Below are positions 1-5,362 of a stretch of DNA of 5,470 nt, piece by piece. The DNA comes from Calditrichia bacterium. GTDB taxonomy: Bacteria; Calditrichota; Calditrichia; RBG-13-44-9. A program made the position numbers and the translations under genes. The stretch is from NCBI GenBank assembly GCA_026991005.1, contig JALXCH010000352.1, positions 1 through 5,470 of the forward strand, given 5' to 3'. Within the stretch, counting starts at the first letter, position 1. Each line of letters begins with the position of its first letter. The notes under the pieces were generated by a model, which saw nothing but the letters and a program-made list of their open reading frames with translations, searched no databases and was not told where the DNA came from.

Positions 1-43
1 CCTCAATAATCAGCTCTTCCGTCAAAAGGTCCCCGATATTCAT
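1..43 (-). CDS. Start of a PTS EIIA (PtsN/fructose-type) domain protein, cut by the window edge
   Basis: Only the first 14 codons are present; the rest lies beyond the left edge. They translate as MNIGDLLTEELIIE. This resembles the usual opening of PTS EIIA domains of the fructose/nitrogen (PtsN) type, which often begin M-K-I-S-D-L-L-x-E-E-L-I-I before a K-A-x-x-K-E-E segment. EIIA domains of this type carry a phosphohistidine and act as regulators or sugar-phosphotransfer proteins; that residue is not in view. The start is well supported: a perfect GGAGG Shine-Dalgarno (plus-strand 49-53) lies five bases before the ATG, and a promoter-like pair lies at 70-98. The identification rests on 14 residues, so another family sharing this N-terminus remains possible. 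It could be a stand-alone EIIA or the start of a larger fusion. Confidence 0.5.
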   Translation of the reverse strand, partial: MNIGDLLTEELIIE

Positions 44-69
44 CCTTGCCTCCGGTTTAAATATGGCAA

Positions 70-98
70 AATGTAATACGCCCCTTCCGGAAAATCAA
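70..98 (-). promoter_or_regulatory. Candidate promoter of the PtsN-like gene
   Basis: On the minus strand TTGATT (93-98) and TACATT (70-75) are separated by exactly 17 bases, a sigma70-like arrangement. Transcription would start near 63, about 20 bases before the ATG at 43, leaving room for the GGAGG site. The -10 region continues as TACATTTTG, which also resembles the Bacteroidota TAnnTTTG element. It lies after the stop of the 152-residue gene, so the PtsN-like gene can be transcribed separately. Confidence 0.4.
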
Positions 99-163
99 TT
101 TGGAATCCTTTTATTTCTCCACCCCCGTCTCCCCACTCAATTTCTCTGCCAATTTGCCTGTTT

Positions 164-622
164 TTACAGGAACGATTCCAGCGTACTGTCCTCGAACAGG
201 CGTCCCAGTTGTTCCTCCGCAGCTACAATCTTCATTTTGTGATAGAAGCATCCCTTCTTCAGGCAACCTTCCACAATACCCCCTTTGGGGAGGTGAAACA
301 CAAACATGGGGGAAGCACACAACACACAGGTCTCGTCCGGCGATTTCAAACTCACCCCGCACTCGGGACAGAAAAACTCCACCACCGCTCCTTTGGGGAT
401 TTCGATACCTTCTTCAACATTATCGTGGCTCCCATACACCGGATCCAGGTACAATACTCCTTCCTGATCCTGATACTTCACCTTCACCTTAATGGCAGGA
501 TACCCGTGAATTTTATGCGATTCGTCGCATAAATAATGACCATTGGGACAGGTCACATGCTGCACATGAATCTTCTGGGAGGGGACTTCCACTTCAATTT
601 CCACTTTTTCTTTCTTTGCCAT
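164..622 (-). CDS. Small eight-cysteine zinc-ribbon-like protein, function unknown
   Basis: The protein has 152 residues, no signal peptide and no membrane segment, so it is probably cytoplasmic. It has eight cysteines in four pairs: C25/C32 (CPNGHYLC), C85/C88 (FFCPECG), C99/C102 (CVLC) and C120/C125 (CLKKGC, followed by H128). CPEC plus CVLC looks like a classic four-cysteine zinc ribbon, and the outer pairs with nearby histidines could form a second metal site. Residues 1-20 are charged (MAKKEKVEIEVEVP), and residues 40-80 look like beta-strands. I recall similar uncharacterised proteins from other anaerobic bacteria but cannot name a family or function. Start: an AGGAG site (plus-strand 630-634) lies seven bases before the ATG. 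A 5-bp hairpin, CCTGT/ACAGG (157-170), straddles the stop codon but has no T-tract, so it is not a convincing terminator. The next gene downstream is the PtsN-like one, 120 bases away with its own promoter. Confidence 0.85.
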   Translation of the reverse strand: MAKKEKVEIEVEVPSQKIHVQHVTCPNGHYLCDESHKIHGYPAIKVKVKYQDQEGVLYLDPVYGSHDNVEEGIEIPKGAVVEFFCPECGVSLKSPDETCVLCASPMFVFHLPKGGIVEGCLKKGCFYHKMKIVAAEEQLGRLFEDSTLESFL

Positions 623-655
623 GATGCCTCTCCTCTTTTTTCTTGCTAATTTAGA

Positions 656-769
656 AAAATAAAACCGATTTTTCCACCCTTTCCTGCGACTTTAAGAAAT
701 TTTTCTCTTCAATTTCGGAGAAATTCTGGAACAACTCCCCTTCCTGTCCCGAGAAAGCGGTTTTATTTT
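656..769 (-). other. Inverted-repeat-bounded, possibly structured element in the 623-811 gap
   Basis: A perfect 12-bp inverted repeat, AAAATAAAACCG (656-667) and CGGTTTTATTTT (758-769), encloses 90 bases. Inside are two smaller hairpins: AATTTC/GAAATT (711-725, three-base loop) and TGTCCC with GGAACA (728-750). The second pairs fully only in minus-strand RNA, through one G-U pair. It lies 33 bases before the 152-residue gene and 42 bases after the endonuclease stop. It could be a 5' leader structure, a small RNA, or a long-loop terminator for the endonuclease, whose 3' side otherwise lacks an obvious one. The arms are A/T-rich, so chance is possible. No open reading frame is evident in the gap. 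Confidence 0.35.
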
Positions 770-811
770 AAATAGCCTCTGGTAAAGCTTCTTGCTGTTC
801 TACTGGGGAAA

Positions 812-1900
812 TTAACGAGCCAGAACGATTTTACGCACGGTTACCCGTTGTGCGGACTTCAACACCACCAGATACACCCCGCTGCTCCATCCCTCTGCCC
901 GGAGGGGAATCTCATGCCTCCCGGCCTGGAAATGCGCGGGGGAGAGATGCCACACCTTTTTCCCTTGCACATCGAACACCTCTAACTGCACCACTTCCGC
1001 TAGCTGTAGTTCAAACACAATACGCGTGGTGCCGTTGAAGGGATTGGGAAAACTCCCCACCAATTGAAAACGCTGCGGTGGGGTCGATTCCGGGTTTTCG
1101 GAAAGCCCCGTGACACCAAAATACGCCCGCCCGATCAGCGTCGTATCCAGAACAAAGGGATTGGGTTTCCCGTCCTGATAGCTGGCAATGAGCTGGGTAC
1201 GTTGAATCTCGGCGCTGTCCACCGGATCCATCATATTCCAGCGGCGCAGCACATCTTTTTGCTGGTAAAAGAAGCTGCTGCTGGCCTGATTGGCATACAT
1301 GGTGTAAAAATAAAACATGGCGCGTGCTACGTTGCCTTTGTGGTCTTCCCGCGGTTCAAAAGCCGTGCCCATATCCAGTTCACTATATTCATCGATGTAC
1401 TGGGTGGGGATGGTGGTTAAATAGTAATCCAGCCGGTACCAGCGATCGGTAAGTTGATCGGGGATTTCATCAAACGGGAGGCTACCGCGGTCGCTATTGA
1501 CATCGATGCGGGTGGGGAAAAGATGGTGCAAATCGCTTTTTGCCTGCCCGGTGGCTCCCAGACTCTGGGGCCAGGTATGTTCGGTATTCAATCCCGCCTG
1601 GTAAGCCGTGGTGTGGGCATTGGGATCGTTGTAAGGAACATACACGGTGTAACCGGTGTACACGCAGGTTACGCTATTATTATGGTTATCGATAATGCCA
1701 AACATCACATCCCGCGCCGGGGTGTACCCCAGAGTCGAGGTGGGTTTATAGCGGGCTCGTAAACTATCCAGCAACTCCGAACCGGAAAGACCGGGGAATA
1801 TGGTTTGTGCGCGAAGGGGCAAAACCATCAAAACCACCAGCAAAGAAACCTCCACCCACCTCCGGAGCAATCGAGTACTTTTTTGCAGGGACTCCTTCAT
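812..1900 (-). CDS. Secreted endonuclease I (EndA/NucM family) with T9SS sorting domain
   Basis: This 362-residue protein is an extracellular DNA/RNA endonuclease of the beta-beta-alpha-metal type. Residues 1-31 form a signal peptide (basic start, hydrophobic 15-29, likely cleavage near LRA|Q). The catalytic domain spans about 36-265. It shows the family blocks EHTWPQS (107-113, with H108 the expected general base and E107 a metal ligand), SDLHHLFPT (122-130), N135/R138 and EPREDHKGNVARAMFYFYT (182-200). After a Pro-rich linker (269-276), residues 278-362 are a T9SS type A sorting domain with FPNPFNG at 284-290 and the ending VRKIVLAR; such domains direct export and surface anchoring. The likely role is degradation of environmental DNA for nutrients or defence. 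No good Shine-Dalgarno precedes the ATG: the nearest GGA is 14 bases upstream, and an in-frame TAA or better start was not found. The gene lies 295 bases downstream of the 578-residue secreted protein and after a terminator, so it is probably transcribed from its own promoter. Confidence 0.93.
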   Translation of the reverse strand: MKESLQKSTRLLRRWVEVSLLVVLMVLPLRAQTIFPGLSGSELLDSLRARYKPTSTLGYTPARDVMFGIIDNHNNSVTCVYTGYTVYVPYNDPNAHTTAYQAGLNTEHTWPQSLGATGQAKSDLHHLFPTRIDVNSDRGSLPFDEIPDQLTDRWYRLDYYLTTIPTQYIDEYSELDMGTAFEPREDHKGNVARAMFYFYTMYANQASSSFFYQQKDVLRRWNMMDPVDSAEIQRTQLIASYQDGKPNPFVLDTTLIGRAYFGVTGLSENPESTPPQRFQLVGSFPNPFNGTTRIVFELQLAEVVQLEVFDVQGKKVWHLSPAHFQAGRHEIPLRAEGWSSGVYLVVLKSAQRVTVRKIVLAR

Positions 1901-1938
1901 CTTCGAATCAAATTTCCTTTGTTTTTTACCTCTGTGAA

Positions 1939-1968
1939 TAAAATTAATTGCCCGGGAGTAATCCTCAA
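1939..1968 (-). promoter_or_regulatory. Weak candidate promoter of the endonuclease gene
   Basis: The minus strand has TTGAGG (1963-1968) followed 17 bases later by AATTTT, within TAATTTTA (1939-1946). The -10 is poor for sigma70 but is similar to the Bacteroidota TAnnTTTG element. It lies about 40 bases before the ATG at 1900. The upstream terminator at 2138-2174 means some promoter is expected between 1901 and 2137, and this is the best pair I see. Confidence 0.25.
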
Positions 1969-2068
1969 ATTTTCTTCCGAATCACGCTCCCTTTAACGTC
2001 AATTTTACCCATTTACACAGGAATTAAACCCCGGCTCCCTATTTGCTCAATTCATGCGGTTGGGAAAA

Positions 2069-2123
2069 GGAAATCCGCCTTCCATTTCCATGGGCAAGCC
2101 AGGGTCAATATGGAATTGAACCC
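2069..2123. other. Two tandem hairpins in the non-coding gap 1901-2195
   Basis: The 295-base gap has no credible gene. Apart from the terminator at 2138-2174 and a weak promoter, it holds two potential hairpins. The first is GGAAAT/ATTTCC (2069-2074 and 2084-2089, nine-base loop). The second is GGGTCAAT with ATTGAACCC (2102-2109 and 2115-2123, five-base loop, one bulged A). Neither is followed by a T-tract in minus-strand RNA. They might be part of a long leader or a small RNA, or chance. Confidence 0.25.
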
Positions 2124-2137
2124 GTTTGTATTTCCTT

Positions 2138-2174
2138 AAAAAATAAGGGCGACAGAGGCGTTACCCTGCCGCCC
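2138..2174 (-). terminator. Strong intrinsic terminator after the 578-residue gene
   Basis: In minus-strand RNA, GGGCGGCAG (2166-2174) pairs with CUGUCGCCC (2147-2155), giving nine base pairs with one G-U and a ten-base loop. UUAUUUUUU (2138-2146) follows directly. It begins 22 bases after the stop codon at 2196, the classic rho-independent layout. It separates this gene from the endonuclease downstream. Confidence 0.88.
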
Positions 2175-2195
2175 TGAAATCGAATATAGTTTGCT

Positions 2196-3932
2196 CTATC
2201 GGGTGAGAATCATTTTCCGGGTAGCGGAGAAATTACCCGATTTCAACTGATAGAAATAAATTCCCGAGGGCAGTTGGCGTCCATTAAACACCAGAGTGTG
2301 AGACCCAGCGCTTTGTTTTTCGCTGAACCGATACACTTCTTGCCCCAGAATGTTGTACACGGTAAAGGTCACCTTTCCCGCCCGGGCAAGCTGGTAGCGA
2401 ATCACCGTTTCCGGATTGAAAGGATTGGGATAGTTCTGCTCCAGTTCGTACCGCAGTGCTACCTGCGGATTTTCCTCGATGCCCGTACTAATCAGGTCGG
2501 AATAATAGCGCGGTAGAATCTGATAATTTTCAAAATAAGGGGCACTGTAATCGTATTGCGAACCAATTCCGACAACGGTAATGGGCCAGATGGGCTCAGG
2601 ATTCCCACCGATGTCGGTAGAACCTATCACGCGGAGGGTTAATTCTCCCGTTCCATCGGTAATGGTTACGTTGAAGGAGGTATCGGCCGGAGTAGAGTAC
2701 CAGGGATCACTTCCTGCTGCCAGAGTCACGTTATCGATTTGAATCAACCGTCCCTCGAATTCCTCACCCATATCTTCAATATTCACATCGATGGGAGTTG
2801 GTAAGGGATTTCCGGTAGAAAGGATGGTGGCGGTGAAATCGGAAATTTCTACCTTCCCGTTATAGGCATCGATGGTTCCCACTACTTCCACGCTATCGCC
2901 TTCGCTGTACTGGGTGGTTCCCATGGTAAAATTAAAGGCGTTAATGCCCCCGGTTTCGTCCTGAAAATAAAAATCGTAGCGGGTGGTGGAGAAAATGCCA
3001 CTGGCTACCGTGACCACCCCTCGCAACCGCGCCAGATGGTCCATGTGCAGCGGCAACCCATTGGTATCCAGCTGGGTGTGGAACATCCCAATATCCGGAA
3101 TACCCACAAGCACCTTTTTAATGGCAGAATAAGTGACCTGACCATTCCCCCAGGCATAAATCCAGTAAGTTAAGCTGGTGGCATTATCATATCCGCTTAG
3201 TGTCGCCGAATAATGTCCGCCTCCGGTATCGGTCATAAGCACGGAATCCAGAGTAGTGGAATCCAGATTGGTGAAATAATACAATTTCACCGAATCCACA
3301 CTTCCGCTGGTCACCGACACATCGCAACTGATATCGATGGGCTGGTTGGCAGCAAACGGCTCGTAGGTAATGTTTTCGATGGTAGGCGCATTGACTGCAG
3401 GACCCAGAATTTCCACATCATCAATATAAATAATGCCCTGCCCCGTCCAGTTACTGCTCTCATCGTAAAAACGCAGTTCGAAATCCAGACTCACTGCATT
3501 CGCCGGGGACGATTCCTGATAGGTGTACAACTGCCAATCGGGATTATCAGAGGAGTAGAGATTTCCGGGATTGAGAGTCACATAGCTCCCATCCGAAAGA
3601 TTCCAGTATCCCCAGATGCGGAATTTCGCTCCCGGATCGTTATCCAGCACCCAGATGTTGAAAGTGTACAGGGTGTTCCCCATGATGTTGTTAATGGTCT
3701 GTTTAATTTTCTGGGTGGATTGGGAGGTAAAAGTCACCTTCATGGAATAATTTCCCCCGTGCACCAGCAGCGATTCGGGGTCTGCGGTAATTGCTGAGGT
3801 TTTTAGCGTCCAGTAATCCGGTAAACCATTCGTCCAGCTCTCAAAACCCCCGTTCTGCACCACATTCACCTGAGCCAGCGCCAGGTTCAGGAGCAGAAGG
3901 GAAAAGATTAAAATCGTAGCAAATCGTTTCAT
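2196..3932 (-). CDS. Secreted multidomain protein: CBM-like, Ig/Fn3-like, nuclease-type OB-fold, T9SS sorting domain
   Basis: This 578-residue protein has a clear signal peptide (hydrophobic 5-20, cleavage LALA|QVN). Residues 24-178 resemble a family 4/9-type carbohydrate-binding jelly roll (NGGFESW at 27-33, IIYIDDVEIL at 167-176). Residues 182-276 look like an Ig/Fn3-like beta-sandwich (PTIENITYEP, then LTYWIYAWGNGQ). Residues 298-405 match the OB-fold style seen in extracellular nucleases such as YhcR (RLRGVVTVASG, YDFYFQDETGGINAF, GDSVEVVGTIDAYNGKVEI), and 406-480 continue in beta-rich form. Residues 496-578 are a T9SS type A sorting domain (YPNPFNP at 501-507, end TRKMILTR). No catalytic motif is visible, so it is likely a surface binding or scaffold protein whose ligand could be polysaccharide or nucleic acid. 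The start is well supported by GGAGG (3938-3942) five bases before the ATG and a promoter at 3969-3997. The next gene encodes a secreted endonuclease, but a terminator lies between them. Confidence 0.9.
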   Translation of the reverse strand: MKRFATILIFSLLLLNLALAQVNVVQNGGFESWTNGLPDYWTLKTSAITADPESLLVHGGNYSMKVTFTSQSTQKIKQTINNIMGNTLYTFNIWVLDNDPGAKFRIWGYWNLSDGSYVTLNPGNLYSSDNPDWQLYTYQESSPANAVSLDFELRFYDESSNWTGQGIIYIDDVEILGPAVNAPTIENITYEPFAANQPIDISCDVSVTSGSVDSVKLYYFTNLDSTTLDSVLMTDTGGGHYSATLSGYDNATSLTYWIYAWGNGQVTYSAIKKVLVGIPDIGMFHTQLDTNGLPLHMDHLARLRGVVTVASGIFSTTRYDFYFQDETGGINAFNFTMGTTQYSEGDSVEVVGTIDAYNGKVEISDFTATILSTGNPLPTPIDVNIEDMGEEFEGRLIQIDNVTLAAGSDPWYSTPADTSFNVTITDGTGELTLRVIGSTDIGGNPEPIWPITVVGIGSQYDYSAPYFENYQILPRYYSDLISTGIEENPQVALRYELEQNYPNPFNPETVIRYQLARAGKVTFTVYNILGQEVYRFSEKQSAGSHTLVFNGRQLPSGIYFYQLKSGNFSATRKMILTR

Positions 3933-3968
3933 TTTAACCTCCGTAAAATTTAATTATTATCTATAAAC

Positions 3969-3997
3969 AATATAAAACGTTGCAGCGAAGTTTTCAA
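3969..3997 (-). promoter_or_regulatory. Promoter of the 578-residue secreted protein gene
   Basis: The minus strand has TTGAAA (3992-3997), exactly 17 bases, then TATATT (3969-3974), close to the sigma70 consensus. Transcription would begin near 3962, giving a leader of about 30 bases that contains the GGAGG site at 3938-3942. The pair sits directly after the terminator at 4017-4041, so this gene starts a new transcription unit. Confidence 0.6.
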
Positions 3998-4016
3998 ATT
4001 ACATTTAAGAAACTTC
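3987..4016. promoter_or_regulatory. Inverted repeat overlapping the -35 box, possible operator
   Basis: GAAGTTT (3987-3993) and AAACTTC (4010-4016) form a perfect 7-bp inverted repeat separated by 16 bases. The half-site centres are about 23 bp apart, near two helical turns. The left arm overlaps the TTGAAA box at 3992-3997. This geometry suits a dimeric regulator, but the region is A/T-rich and chance cannot be excluded. Confidence 0.25.
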
Positions 4017-4041
4017 AAAAAATAAGTTCCGTATGCCGGAA
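4017..4041 (-). terminator. Probable intrinsic terminator downstream of the radical SAM gene
   Basis: In minus-strand RNA, UUCCG (4037-4041) pairs with CGGAA (4027-4031) around a five-base loop, followed by CUUAUUUUUU (4017-4026). The tail is nearly the same as that of the strong terminator at 2138-2174. The stem is short (five pairs, then a mismatch and two A-U pairs). It lies about 180 bases after the stop at 4219, just ahead of the promoter at 3969-3997. Confidence 0.5.
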
Positions 4042-4149
4042 TTTATTCTTTCAATTATTGTGGAAAAGTTGAGATTAAAAAAATCGTACAGGAAATCTTC
4101 CGGAATTTCAGTTAGAGTTTGCTAACACTTCATGAGTGATTCCCACAAT

Positions 4150-4232
4150 CCCCTTCTTGCCTCTTGCCCTTTCCCTCTTCTTTCTTCTGTCTTTTTTCTT
4201 TTGTCTTTTGTTTCTTTCCTATTTTTCTCTCT
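4150..4232. repeat. 83-bp asymmetric polypyrimidine/polypurine tract
   Basis: On the plus strand only six of 83 bases are purines (near 4159, 4166, 4189, 4203, 4210 and 4221); the rest is C and T, with loosely repeated CTTTTGT and CTTGCC units. The tract starts within the last codons of the radical SAM gene and fills the first part of its 3' region, so the mRNA there is A/G-rich. Such strand asymmetry can favour triplex DNA or affect transcription elongation; here it is only described. The rest of the gap 3933-4218 holds the terminator, promoter and inverted repeat listed separately, plus a small GTTAG/CTAAC hairpin near 4111-4126. Confidence 0.7.
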
Positions 4233-5178
4233 GAAATAGTTTCCCCTGCCAGCTATCCCGTTTTTCCAGTTCCTGCTCAATGTGGTGCTGAATCACATCC
4301 GCCCGCAATCCCCAATTAGGGGCGACCAGATTGCGGGGATGAGTCTCCCCCACCAGCCGCTGAATTTTAATATCCGGTCGCAACCGTTCCAGAAAATCGA
4401 CCACTAACCGGATGTACTCCCGATATTCCAGCAGGCGGAAAGGCTCTTTGCGAAACATGGCTTCCAGAATGGTATTCTTAACAATGTGCAAATGATGGAT
4501 TTTTAAATAATCGATGGGATAGCGGGAAACAATGCGAGCTGTTTCCAGCATCTGCTCCCGGGTTTCGATGGGGAATCCCAGGATAACATGGGCACAGATG
4601 TGAATCCCGCGTCCGGCGGTTTGCTCCACAGCCTGTTCCCAGTTACGAAAATCATGTCCTCGATGAATCCATTCCAGCGTCGGGTCGTAAGAGGATTCCA
4701 GTCCGTATTCGATGGTGATGTAATATTCCTGTGCTAATTCTTCCAGATAGTTCAAAATATCCTCATCCACACAATCCGAACGCGTTCCAATGGCCAGGCC
4801 TATGACTCGGGGATGCTCCAGGGCCTGCTGGTACAGGTTCCGAAGTCGCGCAAGTGGGGCGTAGGTGTTGGAATAGGGCTGAAAATAAGCAATAAACTTC
4901 CGGGCACCGTAACGCCGCTCCAGAAATTCAATTCCCCTGGTCACCTGTTCTTTCACACTAAATTGAGGCTGGCAGTAGGGTGGTTTGAAGCTCTCGTTAT
5001 TACAATAAATGCACCCCCCGTATCCTTTACTGCCATCTCGATTGGGACAGGTAAAACCGGCATCCACAATCACCTTCTGAACGCGCTCTCCAAAACGCTG
5101 CCGAATATAATCCACATAGGCGTTGTAGCGCCGAGAGGTCTTCCAGGGGAAGCGATGTTTATTGGTTAACTCACTCAT
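4219..5178 (-). CDS. Radical SAM protein of the YhcC family (TIGR01212 type)
   Basis: With the start chosen at 5178 (MSELTNKHRFPW) the product has 319 residues, close to E. coli YhcC. The [4Fe-4S]-binding cysteines appear as C-x11-C-x2-C in TCPNRDGSKGYGGCIYC (residues 44, 56 and 59 from this start). This spacing is longer than the canonical CxxxCxxC and typical of the family. Other family blocks are YFQPYSNTYAP (98-108), GLAIGTRSDCV (127-137), ITIEYGLES (154-162), HVILGFPIET (197-206) and KIHHLHIVKNT (226-236), with RNLVAPNWG near the C-terminus. It is cytoplasmic; the family's substrate is not established, though a role in RNA modification or oxidative metabolism is often guessed. The frame stays open upstream to 5232, but those 18 residues (MSFVIWYFLLEIFTFGMN) are translated from a 7-bp-period repeat and are not homologous to the family. 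A GGA lies six bases before the chosen ATG. A start at 5184 is the alternative. Confidence 0.93.
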   Translation of the reverse strand: MSELTNKHRFPWKTSRRYNAYVDYIRQRFGERVQKVIVDAGFTCPNRDGSKGYGGCIYCNNESFKPPYCQPQFSVKEQVTRGIEFLERRYGARKFIAYFQPYSNTYAPLARLRNLYQQALEHPRVIGLAIGTRSDCVDEDILNYLEELAQEYYITIEYGLESSYDPTLEWIHRGHDFRNWEQAVEQTAGRGIHICAHVILGFPIETREQMLETARIVSRYPIDYLKIHHLHIVKNTILEAMFRKEPFRLLEYREYIRLVVDFLERLRPDIKIQRLVGETHPRNLVAPNWGLRADVIQHHIEQELEKRDSWQGKLFQREK

Positions 5179-5206
5179 ATTCATTCCAAATGTAAAAATT
5201 TCAAGC

Positions 5207-5248
5207 AAAAAATACCAAATCACAAATGACAAATCCCAAATGTCATTT
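5207..5248. repeat. Tandem repeat with 7-bp period (NNCAAAT), first block
   Basis: On the plus strand, consecutive 7-base units read AAAAAAT, ACCAAAT, CACAAAT, GACAAAT, CCCAAAT (5207-5241), with a divergent GTCATTT after them. The core CAAAT is constant and the two leading bases vary. The block sits just upstream of the radical SAM gene and creates an open but spurious N-terminal extension in its frame. A second short block occurs at 5300-5313. Confidence 0.85.
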
Positions 5249-5259
5249 AATTAAAAAAC

Positions 5260-5297
5260 CGCAACGGACGCGAAGAAGGCGCAAAGTACGCAAAGAA
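5260..5297. repeat. Tandem repeat with 9-bp period (CGCAAAGNN)
   Basis: Units on the plus strand are CGCAACGGA (5260), CGCGAAGAAGG (5269, two bases longer), CGCAAAGTA (5280) and CGCAAAGAA (5289). It is GC-richer than the flanking CAAAT blocks. Because the period is a multiple of three it leaves a reading frame open on the minus strand (LRTLRLLRVR), which explains a 63-residue open frame at 5243-5434 that is not a gene. Confidence 0.8.
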
Positions 5298-5299
5298 AT

Positions 5300-5313
5300 T
5301 TCAAATACCAAAT
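5300..5313. repeat. Second copy of the 7-bp-period CAAAT repeat
   Basis: TTCAAAT (5300-5306) and ACCAAAT (5307-5313) are two more units of the family at 5207-5241, followed by a degenerate CCAAAAAT. The two blocks therefore flank the 9-bp-period block at 5260-5297. Confidence 0.7.
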
Positions 5314-5338
5314 CCAAAAATAACAAGTATTTAACACC

Positions 5339-5362
5339 ATTCGTGCTTATTCGTGTTATTCG
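5339..5362. repeat. Third short repeat family (ATTCGTG, 9-10 bp period), broken at 5362
   Basis: Units are ATTCGTGCTT (5339-5348), ATTCGTGTT (5349-5357) and an incomplete ATTCG (5358-5362). The next bases, GTGCG, do not continue the unit, and the sequence changes character at that point. This is consistent with an insertion exactly between 5362 and 5363. Confidence 0.7.

Noticed and set aside
157..170. CCTGT/ACAGG hairpin as terminator of the eight-cysteine gene
   Set aside because: The stem is only five pairs, overlaps the stop codon and is not followed by a T-tract in the minus-strand RNA.
100..532. Plus-strand open frames of 130 and 107 residues opposite the eight-cysteine gene
   Set aside because: They are antisense to a gene with a good ribosome site and a structured cysteine pattern; their own sequences are low in recognisable features.
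1948..2139. 63-residue plus-strand open frame in the gap between the two secreted-protein genes
   Set aside because: There is no Shine-Dalgarno, no family resemblance, and it overlaps the T-tract of the minus-strand terminator and the hairpins.
3213..3797. 194-residue plus-strand open frame
   Set aside because: It lies fully inside and antisense to the 578-residue secreted protein, whose signal peptide, domains and sorting motif are clear; this is a codon-bias shadow.
5207..5362. CRISPR array
   Set aside because: The units are 7-10 bp with no spacers of regular length; there are no 23-40 bp repeats and no cas gene nearby.
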